DNA of 64,000 nucleotides from Anaerolineae bacterium (GCA_021324435.1 JAJPIZ010000005.1:1-64000); one strand, 5' to 3'. Positions 34,329-43,423 are shown, counted from the first letter of the stretch. Notes: generated from the sequence alone by a model not told the origin. Made by a program: numbers and translations.

Positions 34329-34891
34329 AACACGATCTTCCCGCCGTCCATGGAAGCGATGCAAGCCAGCGACTCGACCGGCACGCCCAGCGGCTTGAGC
34401 GCTTCGCGTCCGCCCTCGAAGATTTTCTCGATCAACGCGCCGATGCCGACCACCTTTGCGCCCGCCGCTTCTGCAAGACGGACGAGGCCGAGAATTGTCG
34501 CGCCGGAGGCGAGGAAGTCGTCAATGATGAGAACGTTCTCACCGTTGGCGAGATATTCGGGCGAGACGATCAATTCCACGGTGCGGCCTTTCGTGTGCGA
34601 CGGCGCGAGGGTCAGGTAAACCTGGTCCGGCATGGTGATAGGCTTGGTTTTTCGCGCGTACACGACCGGAAGTCCGAGATGAAGCGCCGTTGTCAGCGCG
34701 GGAGCAATGCCCGAGATTTCCGCGGTCAGCACTTTGGTGGCGCCGAGTTTTGCGAAGCGTCGCGCGAATTCCTTGCCACATTCATCCATCAGCCGCGCAT
34801 CCACCTGATGATTGACGAAACTATCCACTTTCAAAATTCCATTGCCGAGAATTTGACCGTCGCGTTGAATTCGATCTTTGAGTTCTTTCAC
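34322..34891 (-). CDS. xpt: Xanthine phosphoribosyltransferase
   Basis: Makes XMP from xanthine and PRPP. The 189-residue length and sequence fit the Xpt family: LKDRIQRDGQILGNGILKVDSFVNHQ at the N terminus, TAEISGIAPALTTA, and the PRPP loop VLIIDDFLASGAT. GTG at 34891 has GGAGG six bases upstream. No purine riboswitch is visible in the 131-base gap to maf. It heads a run of seven minus-strand genes that includes guaA, so xanthine can be turned to GMP by the operon. Confidence 0.93.
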   Translation of the reverse strand: MKELKDRIQRDGQILGNGILKVDSFVNHQVDARLMDECGKEFARRFAKLGATKVLTAEISGIAPALTTALHLGLPVVYARKTKPITMPDQVYLTLAPSHTKGRTVELIVSPEYLANGENVLIIDDFLASGATILGLVRLAEAAGAKVVGIGALIEKIFEGGREALKPLGVPVESLACIASMDGGKIVFQ

Positions 34892-35022
34892 ACCTGCCTC
34901 CGAAAAATTTTTAGTCTAGACATATGTGTGCTATTTTACCACTCGCAATTGTTCATGATTGAGCCTGCTGACAGATAAGCGGTCGCTTAATGCCCATTTT
35001 TATCCTGTGTTAGAATCTTTGC

Positions 35023-35694
35023 GTGACTGAACGGACTTCAATACTGCTGGCATCCAACTCACCGCGCCGCAGAGAATTGATTGCACTTGGGAACTGGATG
35101 TTCAGCGTGGCCGTCTCAGACGTGGACGAGAGTCAGCGCGCGGGCGAAACGCCGGATCAATATGTGCTCAGGCTGGCAGAAGAAAAAGCCCGCGCTGTTT
35201 TGTCGAAAGCCCGTCTGCATCACATCATCCTCGCGGCGGACACTGCGGTCGTGGACAAAGGAATAATCCTCGGCAAGCCGAGGGATATGGCCGATGCCGC
35301 AGAAGTGTTGAAGAGTCTGCGCGGACATACACATCAGGTCTACACCGGGTTGGCCGTTTTCAAAGTGAACGATGGGCAACTGCTGACGGATCTCTGTGTG
35401 ACCAATGTCCCGATGCGGAACTACAGCGACGATGAGATCGAGGCTTACGTTCAGACTGGCGATCCGCTCGATAAAGCCGGCGCGTACGCCATTCAACATT
35501 CCGACTTTCAACCCGTCGAAAACATGAGCGGGTGTTACGCCTCGGTGATGGGACTTCCTCTTTGTCATTTGGTGCGCATTTTCGCAAAGATGGGTGTTGG
35601 GTCCGATGAGAACGTCCCTCAAAATTGCCAAACTCATCTGCAGTATCACTGCCCTGTCTCGTCTGCCATTTTGCGCGGCGAGCAGGTTGGATAA
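35023..35694 (+). CDS. maf: Maf-family nucleotide pyrophosphatase
   Basis: A 223-residue house-cleaning enzyme that hydrolyses non-canonical or modified NTPs. Family motifs are present: LLASNSPRRRELI at the start, EEKARAV, ILAADTAVVDKG, ILGKPRD and GDPLDKAGAYAIQ. The C-terminal 30 residues beyond FAKMGVG are unlike the family and may be an extension. The start is GTG at 35023, six bases after a TAGAAT box, so the transcript may be leaderless. The PBP gene follows after 12 bases. Confidence 0.9.
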   Translation: MTERTSILLASNSPRRRELIALGNWMFSVAVSDVDESQRAGETPDQYVLRLAEEKARAVLSKARLHHIILAADTAVVDKGIILGKPRDMADAAEVLKSLRGHTHQVYTGLAVFKVNDGQLLTDLCVTNVPMRNYSDDEIEAYVQTGDPLDKAGAYAIQHSDFQPVENMSGCYASVMGLPLCHLVRIFAKMGVGSDENVPQNCQTHLQYHCPVSSAILRGEQVG

Positions 35695-35706
35695 AAAAGG
35701 AAACGA

Positions 35707-38001
35707 ATGAAACCTATCCGCTGGCTTCAATTGATTCTTCTGCTGTTTTTGCTGGCCGCCTGTACGCCGAATTCCAATCATGGCACACCGCAACCGGGAT
35801 GTTTGTTTTGCCCATCTCCCACTCTGCCGCCTCCGCCTGTTACCATAGTTTCCGCGCCGGATGCGAAAACGCCGATGCAATACTTCCTGGATGCGCTCAA
35901 GAAAAACGATTTCGCCTCCATGTATGCCTTGTTATCGAAAGACAGCCAAGCCAAGATCACACAAGACGAATTTGCCAAGACCTACAATGACGCGCTCAAC
36001 ACCATGAGCGCGGGCAGTCTGGATTACGAAGTCCACTCTCAAATCCTTCACCCAAATGATGCGCAGGTCGGCTTCAGCATTACATATCACACTGCATTGG
36101 TCGGTGACATTCAGCGTGAGATGTTGGCGAACTTCGTGATCGAAAACGGAGGATGGCGCCTCAAATGGGACCCGAGTCTGATTCTGCCCGAATTGACCAA
36201 CGGCAACGTCCTGAAGATGGACTACCAGATCCCGTCCCGCGGCGACATCTACGACCGCAACAGCCAGCCCCTCGTCAAACAATCCACGGCCTACGCGCTG
36301 GGTGTGGTTCCGGGCGAAATGGGAGGAAAATCCGGTGACCTGCTCGTTTCAGAACTCTCGAAACTTTGCAACATCAGTCAGGATGACATTTGGAAATCCA
36401 TTAATTCTGCCGCGCCGGATTGGTATGTGGCGATGTGCGAGGCCTCGCCGGATGAAATCAAGGGTGTTTTGGACTTGAACATTTCCGGTTTGCGATACAC
36501 ACAATACGATACGCGCTATTATGTTGACCAGGGCCTTGCCCCTCAGGTCTTGGGATATATGCAATTGATTCCCAAAGAAGAAATAGATCAGTATCGCCGT
36601 CAGGGTTATCAAGGCAGTGAGACGGTCGGCAGAGCAGGCGTGGAATACGCTATGGAATCGTACTTGGCTGGTAAACACGGAGGCACGTTGTATGTGGTTG
36701 ACCCCAACGGCCAGCCTGTTGCCAAACTTGGTTCGAGCAATCCGCAACCCGCCGACTCGGTCTATTTGACGATTGACAGCAACCTTCAATACTATGCACA
36801 AAAAGCGCTCACCGGCTTGAAAGGCGCGGTGGTGGTGATCGAACGCGATACAGGCCGCGTGCTGGCCATGGCCTCCTCCCCAGGGTATGATCCGAACCTG
36901 TTCGATCCCAATAACTTCAATAACGGCTATTTGCTCAATGATGTGATCAATAATCCAGATCATCCGCTTTTCAACCGCGCCACGCAGGGCGCTGTTCCGC
37001 TTGGGTCCGTTTTCAAAACCATTACTTTTTCCGCGGCGCTGGAGAGCGGACTCTATCTGCCCCAGACCACCTATGATTGCCAATACGATTTCAATGAACT
37101 TGTGCCCTTCGGCGGACCCGTTCTTCACGACTGGACTTGGCAACACTGCCAGGATAGGTTGGCAATCGATCCTACTTTCAACTGTAGTGCCTTCACATCT
37201 ACAAAGCCATCCGGTCTGTTGACTTTGCAGGAAGGCCTGATGCGCTCCTGCGATCCATACTTCTGGCACATCGGTTTGGATTTGTATAACAACAACCGCG
37301 CCGGCGATATTGCGGCCATGGCGCAGGAATTTGGCCTCGCTACCAAGACCGGCATTGTCGGCCTTGATCCCTCCGAGGAAGCGGCGGGCGCCATCACAGT
37401 CCCGAGCGAACCGATTGCCGCCACCAATCAGGCCATCGGTCAGGGTGACATGGGTGTGACTCCGCTTCAAGTGGCGCGTTTCATTGCGGCCATCGGCAAC
37501 GGCGGGACCCTCTACCGGCCTCAACTTATCGAGAAGATCCAACCCGTCAACGGCGACGCGATCAACCTCTTCAAACCCGAGGCGGCAGGGACTTTGCCTC
37601 TGCGCCCGGATAATCTCAAGGCTTTGCAGGATGCGATGTGGATGGTGGTGAATGATTCGCGCGGCACGGCCAATTTCCGTTTGCGCGGGTTGAATGTGCC
37701 TGTTGCCGGAAAGACAGGTACCGCCGAGACCTGCCCGGGTTGTAAACCCTATGCCTGGTTTGCAGGCTACACATTGGCGAACGAACAGGACACTGGATTG
37801 TCCAACATCGCCATTGCAGTGATGGTGGAAGATAAGGGCGAAGGTTCAGATTGGGGCGCGCCGATCTTCCGGGCGATGGTTGAGACCTATTATTACGGTT
37901 CGCCGCAGGCCATCCCCTGGTTCGGACCGTTCGGGAATCCATACACGCCCACGCCTCTGGGCGGTATCCCCACCAAGACACCAAGGCCGAAGAAACCCTA
38001 G
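35707..38001 (+). CDS. MecA/PBP3-like penicillin-binding lipoprotein (class B transpeptidase)
   Basis: A 764-residue exported transpeptidase. A lipobox LLAAC places a lipid anchor instead of the usual membrane helix. Residues about 50-150 form an NTF2-like MecA_N domain (MQYFLDALKKNDFASMYALL). A PBP dimerisation domain follows (SRGDIYDRN, RYYVDQGLAPQVLGYM). The transpeptidase has GSVFK with Ser434, the SxN-equivalent SCD, and KTGTAE near 669. The tail is Pro/Thr-rich. MecA_N-type PBPs often bind beta-lactams poorly, so a role in resistance is possible but not shown. It has a strong AAGGAAACG site and follows maf. Confidence 0.92.
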   Translation: MKPIRWLQLILLLFLLAACTPNSNHGTPQPGCLFCPSPTLPPPPVTIVSAPDAKTPMQYFLDALKKNDFASMYALLSKDSQAKITQDEFAKTYNDALNTMSAGSLDYEVHSQILHPNDAQVGFSITYHTALVGDIQREMLANFVIENGGWRLKWDPSLILPELTNGNVLKMDYQIPSRGDIYDRNSQPLVKQSTAYALGVVPGEMGGKSGDLLVSELSKLCNISQDDIWKSINSAAPDWYVAMCEASPDEIKGVLDLNISGLRYTQYDTRYYVDQGLAPQVLGYMQLIPKEEIDQYRRQGYQGSETVGRAGVEYAMESYLAGKHGGTLYVVDPNGQPVAKLGSSNPQPADSVYLTIDSNLQYYAQKALTGLKGAVVVIERDTGRVLAMASSPGYDPNLFDPNNFNNGYLLNDVINNPDHPLFNRATQGAVPLGSVFKTITFSAALESGLYLPQTTYDCQYDFNELVPFGGPVLHDWTWQHCQDRLAIDPTFNCSAFTSTKPSGLLTLQEGLMRSCDPYFWHIGLDLYNNNRAGDIAAMAQEFGLATKTGIVGLDPSEEAAGAITVPSEPIAATNQAIGQGDMGVTPLQVARFIAAIGNGGTLYRPQLIEKIQPVNGDAINLFKPEAAGTLPLRPDNLKALQDAMWMVVNDSRGTANFRLRGLNVPVAGKTGTAETCPGCKPYAWFAGYTLANEQDTGLSNIAIAVMVEDKGEGSDWGAPIFRAMVETYYYGSPQAIPWFGPFGNPYTPTPLGGIPTKTPRPKKP

Positions 38002-38018
38002 GCGCGCATCGCAACTCT

Positions 38019-38921
38019 GTGAACGAAGAGTTACGCACAGGTTTAATCGTCAAGGCCCAATCCGGTTTCTTCACCGTGGAGACCGGAGAGGGCCTTTTCG
38101 TTTGTCAACTGCGCGGCAAACTCAAGCAGGGACGCCCCGTCGGCGATCTCGCGGCGTTGGGCGACCGCGTGAAGATCGCAGTGTTGCCGGATGGGACTGG
38201 GGTGATCGAAGAGGTCGAAGAGCGCAAGCAGGCCATCGTCCGGCTTGACCCGAGGCCGCAGGGCAAATATCAGCAGGTGCTGTTGGCGAATCCGGATCAA
38301 GCAGTCTTCGTGTTCGCGTGCGCCAATCCAAAACCAAAACTAAGAATGTTGGATCGCTTCCTCGTCATCGCGGAAAAGCAACGCGTGCCCGTTATCATCG
38401 TTGCGAATAAAATTGACCTCGTCAAAAAGCCGAACGAAATTTTCGGGCTGTATGAGACGCTGGGTTATCCCGTGATTTATACTTCGGCCAAGACCGGCAA
38501 AGGTGTGAAAGAATTGAAATCGAAACTCGCGGGAAAAATCAGCGCATTGGCCGGGCCGAGCGGAGTTGGTAAATCGAGTTTGTTGAATGCGATACAACCC
38601 GGGCTTGGCCTTGCAGTGGATGAGATTGGGGCAGTGAACAAAGGCAAACACACCACTGTGACGCGCGAATTATTTTCGCTGGGCAATGGCGGATACGTGG
38701 CCGACACACCGGGATGGAAATCGCTGGCGTTGTGGGATACTGAACCTGAAGAAATGGACGCGTATTTCCCGGAACTCGCGCCGCTCGTGGCAGAATGTCA
38801 GTTCAGCGATTGCACCCACACCCATGAACCGGGTTGTGCGGTGCTGTCCGCGTTGAAGGCTGGCAAGATTCACCCCGAACGATATGAGTCTTATCTGAGA
38901 CTCAGAGCAGGGGAAAATTAA
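38019..38921 (+). CDS. rsgA: Small-subunit ribosome biogenesis GTPase
   Basis: A 300-residue circularly permuted GTPase that matures the 30S subunit. An OB-fold N terminus is followed by the permuted order: G4 NKIDL, then G1 GPSGVGKSS, then G3 DTPGW. A zinc site CQFSDCTHTHEPGC ends the protein. The GTG start at 38019 is 17 bases after the PBP stop, with a weak ribosome-binding site. The stop TAA is shared with the first bases of a palindromic repeat. Confidence 0.95.
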   Translation: MNEELRTGLIVKAQSGFFTVETGEGLFVCQLRGKLKQGRPVGDLAALGDRVKIAVLPDGTGVIEEVEERKQAIVRLDPRPQGKYQQVLLANPDQAVFVFACANPKPKLRMLDRFLVIAEKQRVPVIIVANKIDLVKKPNEIFGLYETLGYPVIYTSAKTGKGVKELKSKLAGKISALAGPSGVGKSSLLNAIQPGLGLAVDEIGAVNKGKHTTVTRELFSLGNGGYVADTPGWKSLALWDTEPEEMDAYFPELAPLVAECQFSDCTHTHEPGCAVLSALKAGKIHPERYESYLRLRAGEN

Positions 38922-38980
38922 CGCGAATGGGCAAATAAGATCATTCGCGAAATTCGTTCATTTGTGATATTCGCGTTAAA
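38918..38980. repeat. Palindrome TTAACGCGAATG...ATTCGCGTTAA
   Basis: Outer arms TTAACGCGAAT and ATTCGCGTTAA with internal GATCATTCGCGAAATTCG. It overlaps the rsgA stop codon. Its right end plus AAT makes a possible -10 (TAAAAT) six bases before holB. Inner words recur at 54042-54125. Confidence 0.75.
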
Positions 38981-38988
38981 ATATCTTT

Positions 38989-39984
38989 ATGAGCATGAAT
39001 AATCATTGGGGACTCCTTGGACATGAATGGGCCGTGGACATGTTACATCAACATGTTGCACAGGATGCCGCGCGCCATGCGTATCTTTTCGCGGGACCTC
39101 CGGGCGTGGGCCGGCGGACTTTGGCTTTGCGTTTCGCTCAAGCCTTGAACTGCACACAGCCCCGCGAACCGGGCGTGCCATGCGGCATCTGCCGCGATTG
39201 CAAACAGATCGAGGTGATGCAACATCCAGATTTGACCATCGTTCAAGCGGACTCGGAGGGCGGTACGCTGAAAGTAGATCAAGTCCGCGAGGCGCGGCGG
39301 ATGTTGACTCTGAAGCCGTATCAATCAATGTATCGCGTGGCTTTGTTTCTGCGCTTCCAGGAAGCCAATGACAACGCGGCCAACGCTTTGCTAAAAACAC
39401 TTGAAGAAGCGCCGTCGTACGCAGTTTTGATTCTGACCGCAGAGAATCCTGAAGTGTTACTGTCAACCATCGTCTCGCGCTGTGAGGTCTTGCGACTGCG
39501 GCCATTGCCAATCGAAGAGGTGGCGTCCTTTCTCAAACAGCATGGCGCGGACGAAGACAAGGCCAACCTGCTGGCGCACGTCAGCAACGGACGTCCCGGT
39601 TACGCATTGCGGCTCTTGCAAGACCCATCGGCTTTGACCTTTCGCGAGGAAAAACTCAGCGACCTTCAATCCCTGCTCCCCGCCACGCGCGTGGACAAGT
39701 TCACCTACGCCGAAAAACTTTCCAAAGACAAAGACGCGATGCGTAATGTGATTCTGTTGTGGCTTTCGTTCTGGCGCGATGTATTGCTGAGAGTCGGCGG
39801 GGCGTCCACGCCAATTGCAAATGTGGATCGGGCGCGGGAAATTGAATCTTTAGCGGGAGCCGTCAACTTGTCTGAGGCGCGACGCGTGGTTGAGGATTTG
39901 GAAAAGGCTTTGTCGCGGTTGGAAGCCAATGTCAATCCGCGGCTGTTGGCCGAAGTCCTTTTGCTTGATTGGCCGAAGATTTGA
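38989..39984 (+). CDS. holB: DNA polymerase III delta-prime subunit
   Basis: Clamp-loader AAA+ subunit of 331 residues. It opens NNHWGLLGHEWAVDMLHQHV, and has the P-loop-like AGPPGVGRRTLAL, where Lys of GxxGxGK is Arg. The zinc site is CGICRDCKQIE preceded by an upstream Cys. NALLKTLEEAP and the SRC motif (TIVSRCEVLRL) follow. The Arg in place of the P-loop Lys fits the known loss of ATP binding in delta-prime. The start is six bases after a possible -10 made by the upstream repeat. Confidence 0.93.
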   Translation: MSMNNHWGLLGHEWAVDMLHQHVAQDAARHAYLFAGPPGVGRRTLALRFAQALNCTQPREPGVPCGICRDCKQIEVMQHPDLTIVQADSEGGTLKVDQVREARRMLTLKPYQSMYRVALFLRFQEANDNAANALLKTLEEAPSYAVLILTAENPEVLLSTIVSRCEVLRLRPLPIEEVASFLKQHGADEDKANLLAHVSNGRPGYALRLLQDPSALTFREEKLSDLQSLLPATRVDKFTYAEKLSKDKDAMRNVILLWLSFWRDVLLRVGGASTPIANVDRAREIESLAGAVNLSEARRVVEDLEKALSRLEANVNPRLLAEVLLLDWPKI

Positions 39985-39985
39985 T

Positions 39986-40050
39986 GTCGTTGCGAGTCTT
40001 CGAGAAGCAATCTTCTCCGTCGCGAGGTCGCCACGCCTTTCCGCAATGAC
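39986..40050. repeat. Repeat of the GTCGTTGCGAG...GCAATGAC type (family B)
   Basis: GTCGTTGCGAG, GAAGCAATCT, GTCGCGAGG and CCGCAATGAC in order, starting two bases after the holB stop. A fuller copy is at 62108-62190 and a related end at 51021-51030. Confidence 0.7.
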
Positions 40051-40065
40051 AAAAAGGAGAACCTT

Positions 40066-40278
40066 ATGTGCCGAAGTATCAAACCTTTACGAAACATGGA
40101 TCACGCCGCGACCGAGGAGGAAATCGCGGAGGCCGCCTTGCAATACGTCCGCAAAGTGAGCGGATACCGCAAGCCCTCGCGGGTCAACGAAGAGGCCTTC
40201 AATGCGGCAGTGGCTGAGGTTGCACGGGCTACACAGAAATTGCTGGGTGGATTGAATGTTCAGACTAAAACTTTGTAG
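40066..40278 (+). CDS. DUF2277 small protein
   Basis: A 70-residue protein matching DUF2277: MCRSIKPLRNMDHAATEEEI, then AALQYVRKVSGYRKPS and FNAAVAEVARATQKLL. It is a helical protein of unknown function, often with a Cys at position 2. AAGGAGA is well placed upstream. Alone between holB and the YeaQ-type gene. Confidence 0.88.
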   Translation: MCRSIKPLRNMDHAATEEEIAEAALQYVRKVSGYRKPSRVNEEAFNAAVAEVARATQKLLGGLNVQTKTL

Positions 40279-40346
40279 AGTATCGAATCGCTCGCATAAC
40301 ATATGCTCTGACTTCTCGTTACTGTTAGCATAACAAAGGAGCCGCT

Positions 40347-40601
40347 ATGTCACTAGAATCAATCGTAGTCTGGATCATCGTCGGCGGGATTGCCGGTTTG
40401 CTGGCGGAATGGCTGATCGGCGGCGTGAATGCCGGTTGCATCGGAACCGTGATCATCGGCATTCTGGGCGCGTTCATCGGCGGCTGGCTGTTTGGACTGT
40501 TGCACATTTCCATCGGCTCGGGCATCGTCAACGAGATCATCACTGCCTTTGCCGGCGCGGCAGTTCTGTTGTTGATCGTCAGGGTGATCCGCAGAGTGTG
40601 A
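40347..40601 (+). CDS. GlsB/YeaQ/YmgE-family membrane protein
   Basis: An 84-residue protein with three membrane helices and the glycine-zipper pattern of transglycosylase-associated proteins: IVGGIAGLLAEWLIGG, GTVIIGILGAFIGGWLFG, and a final IITAFAGAAVLLLIV. Relatives are stress-linked but no reaction is known. AAAGGAGCC precedes the ATG. Confidence 0.9.
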   Translation: MSLESIVVWIIVGGIAGLLAEWLIGGVNAGCIGTVIIGILGAFIGGWLFGLLHISIGSGIVNEIITAFAGAAVLLLIVRVIRRV

Positions 40602-40622
40602 ATCCATGAAAGATAAAGAAAG

Positions 40623-40657
40623 AAAAAAGACCGCAGTTTTTCTGCGGTCTTTTTTTA
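40623..40657. terminator. Bidirectional terminator
   Basis: Fourteen-bp stem AAAAAAGACCGCAG/CTGCGGTCTTTTTT with a T5 loop. It serves the YeaQ gene and overlaps the stop of the riboflavin ATPase gene on the other strand. Confidence 0.9.
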
Positions 40658-41425
40658 TCCAATGGCATCTTTTAGTTTCTTTGCCAGTTTTCCAAAGTGA
40701 GTGGTGTAACGCATCTCCTCTTTGCGGGGACGCGGCAAATCCACTTCCAGATCCAATCTGATATGGCCCGGGCGTTGAGTCAGCACCAGCACGCGGTCGG
40801 CAAGTAACAATGATTCTTCAATTGAGTGCGTCACCATGACCACTGTCTTCCCCGGACTGCCCAGGGCAGGCTGTCGCGCCTGCCAGATGCGCGATAACTC
40901 CATCCACATGCGTTCGCGGGTGAGAGCATCCAGCGACCCGAAAGGCTCATCGAGCAGAAGCAGGTCGGGGTCGTGGATGAGCGCCCGCGCGATCGCCACG
41001 CGTTGCGCCATCCCGCCGGATAAATCGCGCGGCAACGCGGACTCGAATCCGGTCAATCCCACCAAATCAATTAATTCCTGTGCGCGAGCGCGGGCCGTGA
41101 CGCGATCCGCGTTTTTCAATTCAAGCGGCAGCATGATGTTATCAATTGCAGTACGCCACGGCATGAGATTGGATTGCTGAAAGACCATTCCGATGCGCGG
41201 GGTGCGCCCATTACCGAACTCAACCTCACCTGTGGTCGGCGAATACAAACCTGCCAGAACGCGCAGTAAAGTGGTCTTGCCCGAACCGGATGGTCCCAGC
41301 ACGCAGATAAATTCCTGCGGGCAGACTTCGAACGAAACATCCTCGAGCGCGCGCAGACCATCGTTGTTATCGGGAAAGACAACAGTCAGGTTGCGAACGG
41401 TGAGGATGGGAGGAATTTCGGTCAT
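40655..41425 (-). CDS. ABC transporter ATPase of the RibXY riboflavin system
   Basis: A 256-residue ATPase of the nitrate/taurine/thiamine-precursor class. Walker A GPSGSGKTT, Q-loop VFQQSNLMPW, signature LSGGMAQRVAIARAL and Walker B LLLLDEPFGSLDALTR are intact. With the permease at 42522 and the binding protein at 41522 it should energise uptake of riboflavin or a precursor, as judged by the FMN riboswitch upstream of all three. A palindromic repeat of 84 bases separates it from the binding-protein gene. Confidence 0.88.
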   Translation of the reverse strand: MTEIPPILTVRNLTVVFPDNNDGLRALEDVSFEVCPQEFICVLGPSGSGKTTLLRVLAGLYSPTTGEVEFGNGRTPRIGMVFQQSNLMPWRTAIDNIMLPLELKNADRVTARARAQELIDLVGLTGFESALPRDLSGGMAQRVAIARALIHDPDLLLLDEPFGSLDALTRERMWMELSRIWQARQPALGSPGKTVVMVTHSIEESLLLADRVLVLTQRPGHIRLDLEVDLPRPRKEEMRYTTHFGKLAKKLKDAIG

Positions 41426-41433
41426 TTAATTCT

Positions 41434-41517
41434 TTAAACACGAAGTACACAAAGGTCACGAAAGAGAAAGCGTTTCAAGTTTTTTCTTGGTGTACTTCAT
41501 ATCCTTTATGGTTAAAA
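41434..41517. repeat. Repeat of the AACACGAAGTACACAAAGGTCACG type
   Basis: Left half TTTAAACACGAAGTACAC and AAAGGTCACGAAAG, right half TTGGTGTACTTCATATCC and TTTATGGTTAAAA, roughly complementary. It sits inside the transporter operon. Confidence 0.65.
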
Positions 41518-41521
41518 GTTT

Positions 41522-42502
41522 TTACGGCACAAACTGATTCGTAAACGCCTTGCTCACGTCCAGCGACTGTTTCAACAAACCCATTTTGAGCAAAGTATCT
41601 TGCATATTCTGCCAGGCCTGCGGGTCAGATATTCCAAGATGATCAGCCTTCCAAAGTTCAATCGAGCGCGCGAGAATTTCTTTTTGAGTCTGCTCGTCGG
41701 CCTGCGCCAGATCCTGCACATATTTCTTGCTGATGTCGTATGCGGCGTTCGGATCTGCAATCGTATCGGCCAATCCTTTCAAGAACGCGGCGGTCATCTT
41801 GCGTACCAGATCGGGATTCTTTGCAATGGTTTCTTCATTCGTGATGAGTCCATTCGATGCTAACTGCACATAATCCGCCACGCGGATTTCATTGATGTCA
41901 TAGCCTTGCGCCTTCAATTGCACCGGCTCATTGGTCGTATACACCGACACGGCTTGTTCCTGATCCGCGGCCAGCGCCGCGACCTGATTGAATCCAATCG
42001 AATCCAGCGTTACATCTTTTTCAGTCAGCCCCGCGGAAAACAGCAACGCGTCCAGCCCGATGTAATTCGCGCCGAACAATCCCGGCAGGCCGATCTTTTT
42101 GCCTTTCAAATCGGTCGGCGTTTTGATTCCCTGCTCGGCCTTCGACGCCACCGCCACGGGATACTGCTGATACCACGCGGCCACATATACAATCGGCAGT
42201 CCCTGGGCGCGCGCCAGCAAAACCTGTTCGCCCGACACAACCGCGAACTGCAAATTGTTCGCGCCGACGAGCGAGGCCGCGTCGGTCTCGAACGAATAAT
42301 CAAACTCGACCTCGATGCCCGCATCCTTGAAATAACCTTTTTCGACCGCGACATACAACGGCGCGAATTGGACATTGGGAATGTAACCCAGCGGCAATTT
42401 GATATGGATCAACTGCCCCGCGTCATTCCCCGACTTGGAACTGCTACAGGCCGAAAGGCCGATCATCAAAACGAGCATGAGCAAAACTACCCTGCGAAGC
42501 AT
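41522..42502 (-). CDS. ribY: Riboflavin ABC transporter substrate-binding lipoprotein (RibY-like)
   Basis: A 326-residue THI5/NMT1-like periplasmic-type binding protein. The lipobox LSAC is near residue 19. The mature protein has LGYIPNVQFAPLYVAVEKGYF and AGIEVEFDY, typical of the fold, with YSFETDAASLVGANNLQFAV forming the first ligand loop. Members of the fold bind pyrimidines, sulfonates or flavins. Riboflavin is inferred from the FMN riboswitch that precedes the operon; similar RibXY systems are known in Chloroflexota. Confidence 0.8.
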   Translation of the reverse strand: MLRRVVLLMLVLMIGLSACSSSKSGNDAGQLIHIKLPLGYIPNVQFAPLYVAVEKGYFKDAGIEVEFDYSFETDAASLVGANNLQFAVVSGEQVLLARAQGLPIVYVAAWYQQYPVAVASKAEQGIKTPTDLKGKKIGLPGLFGANYIGLDALLFSAGLTEKDVTLDSIGFNQVAALAADQEQAVSVYTTNEPVQLKAQGYDINEIRVADYVQLASNGLITNEETIAKNPDLVRKMTAAFLKGLADTIADPNAAYDISKKYVQDLAQADEQTQKEILARSIELWKADHLGISDPQAWQNMQDTLLKMGLLKQSLDVSKAFTNQFVP

Positions 42503-42521
42503 AACGACTCCTTCTAAAAAT

Positions 42522-43295
42522 TTATTGTTGAACGATTTCCTGCCAGGCCAGAAGTTTTCTTTCAGCCCAGGCCACCGCTCCGTACAAACAAAGCGCTAGA
42601 ACGATTAATGTAAACATGGCCACGAAGACCAGCGCCGTATCGTATTGTCCGCGCCCAACGTTGATGAGAAATCCCAATCCTTGATCCGACCCGACCAATT
42701 CACCCACCACCGCGCCGATCACTGAGAGAGTCGCGCCGATGCGTAATCCACCAAGAAAGACCGGCAACGCGGCAGGCACTTCGAGTTTAGCAATGATTTG
42801 TCCACGCGTTGCATGAAGAGATTGCATTAAATCATGCAGGGCAGGCGGCACAGCACGCACACCGACGACCGTGTTGACCAGCACCGGGAAGAACACGATC
42901 AACGCGCAAATCAACACTTTTGAAAACATGCCCGGTCCAAACCAAATAACCAGAAGTGGCGCAATCGCAACCAGCGGTACCGCCTGGCTTGCAACCAAAT
43001 ATGGCGAGAGCACGCGTTCCAACATGCGCGACTTGGCAATGAGATAACCAAGCAAGGTCGCCAATCCCGCGCCGGAAAATAATCCGAGCAGAATTTCAAC
43101 GAGAGTCACGCCTGTATTGAACAGCAGACTTCCATCCAACGCGGCGCTCAGGAAACGCGACCAAACATCCGTTGGCGAGGGCAGGATGAACGCGGGGAGA
43201 TTCGCGATCCGCGCGACCACCCACCAGAGGAGGAGACCGCCCAATAATGACGCCAGTCCAAGCCAGTAACGAGCGGAGGAAAGTCTTTTGGTCAT
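42522..43295 (-). CDS. ribX: Riboflavin ABC transporter permease (RibX-like)
   Basis: A 257-residue inner-membrane permease with six helices. The EAA loop, where the ATPase docks, is ALHDLMQSLHATRGQIIAKL, followed by VPAALPVFLGGLRIG. First gene of the three-gene operon, 198 bases after the FMN aptamer-terminator. Its assignment to riboflavin rests on that riboswitch. It could instead carry a pyrimidine-like precursor. Confidence 0.82.
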   Translation of the reverse strand: MTKRLSSARYWLGLASLLGGLLLWWVVARIANLPAFILPSPTDVWSRFLSAALDGSLLFNTGVTLVEILLGLFSGAGLATLLGYLIAKSRMLERVLSPYLVASQAVPLVAIAPLLVIWFGPGMFSKVLICALIVFFPVLVNTVVGVRAVPPALHDLMQSLHATRGQIIAKLEVPAALPVFLGGLRIGATLSVIGAVVGELVGSDQGLGFLINVGRGQYDTALVFVAMFTLIVLALCLYGAVAWAERKLLAWQEIVQQ

Positions 43296-43310
43296 GTTCT
43301 TTTCTCCCTC

Positions 43311-43347
43311 TCCCGCTGGGAGGGGGCCGGGGTGAGGTCAAACAAAA
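43311..43347. repeat. C/G-rich repeat CCCTCTCCC...GGGAGGGGGCCGGGGTGAGG
   Basis: Inverted TCTCCCTCTCCC and GGGAGGGGG in the ribX leader, downstream of the riboswitch. The same style occurs in valS (47319-47377). The leader from here to 43390 otherwise shows nothing recognisable. Confidence 0.6.
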
Positions 43348-43423
43348 ACGCCTCGCTAGAATCAACTCGCGGGGCGTGGAGACGAGCCATGGGCGGAGTC
43401 CGATGCGGCATTATGTCGTGCAA

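Noticed and set aside
34892-35022. Purine riboswitch before xpt
   Set aside because: The conserved three-way-junction words are absent in the 131-base gap.
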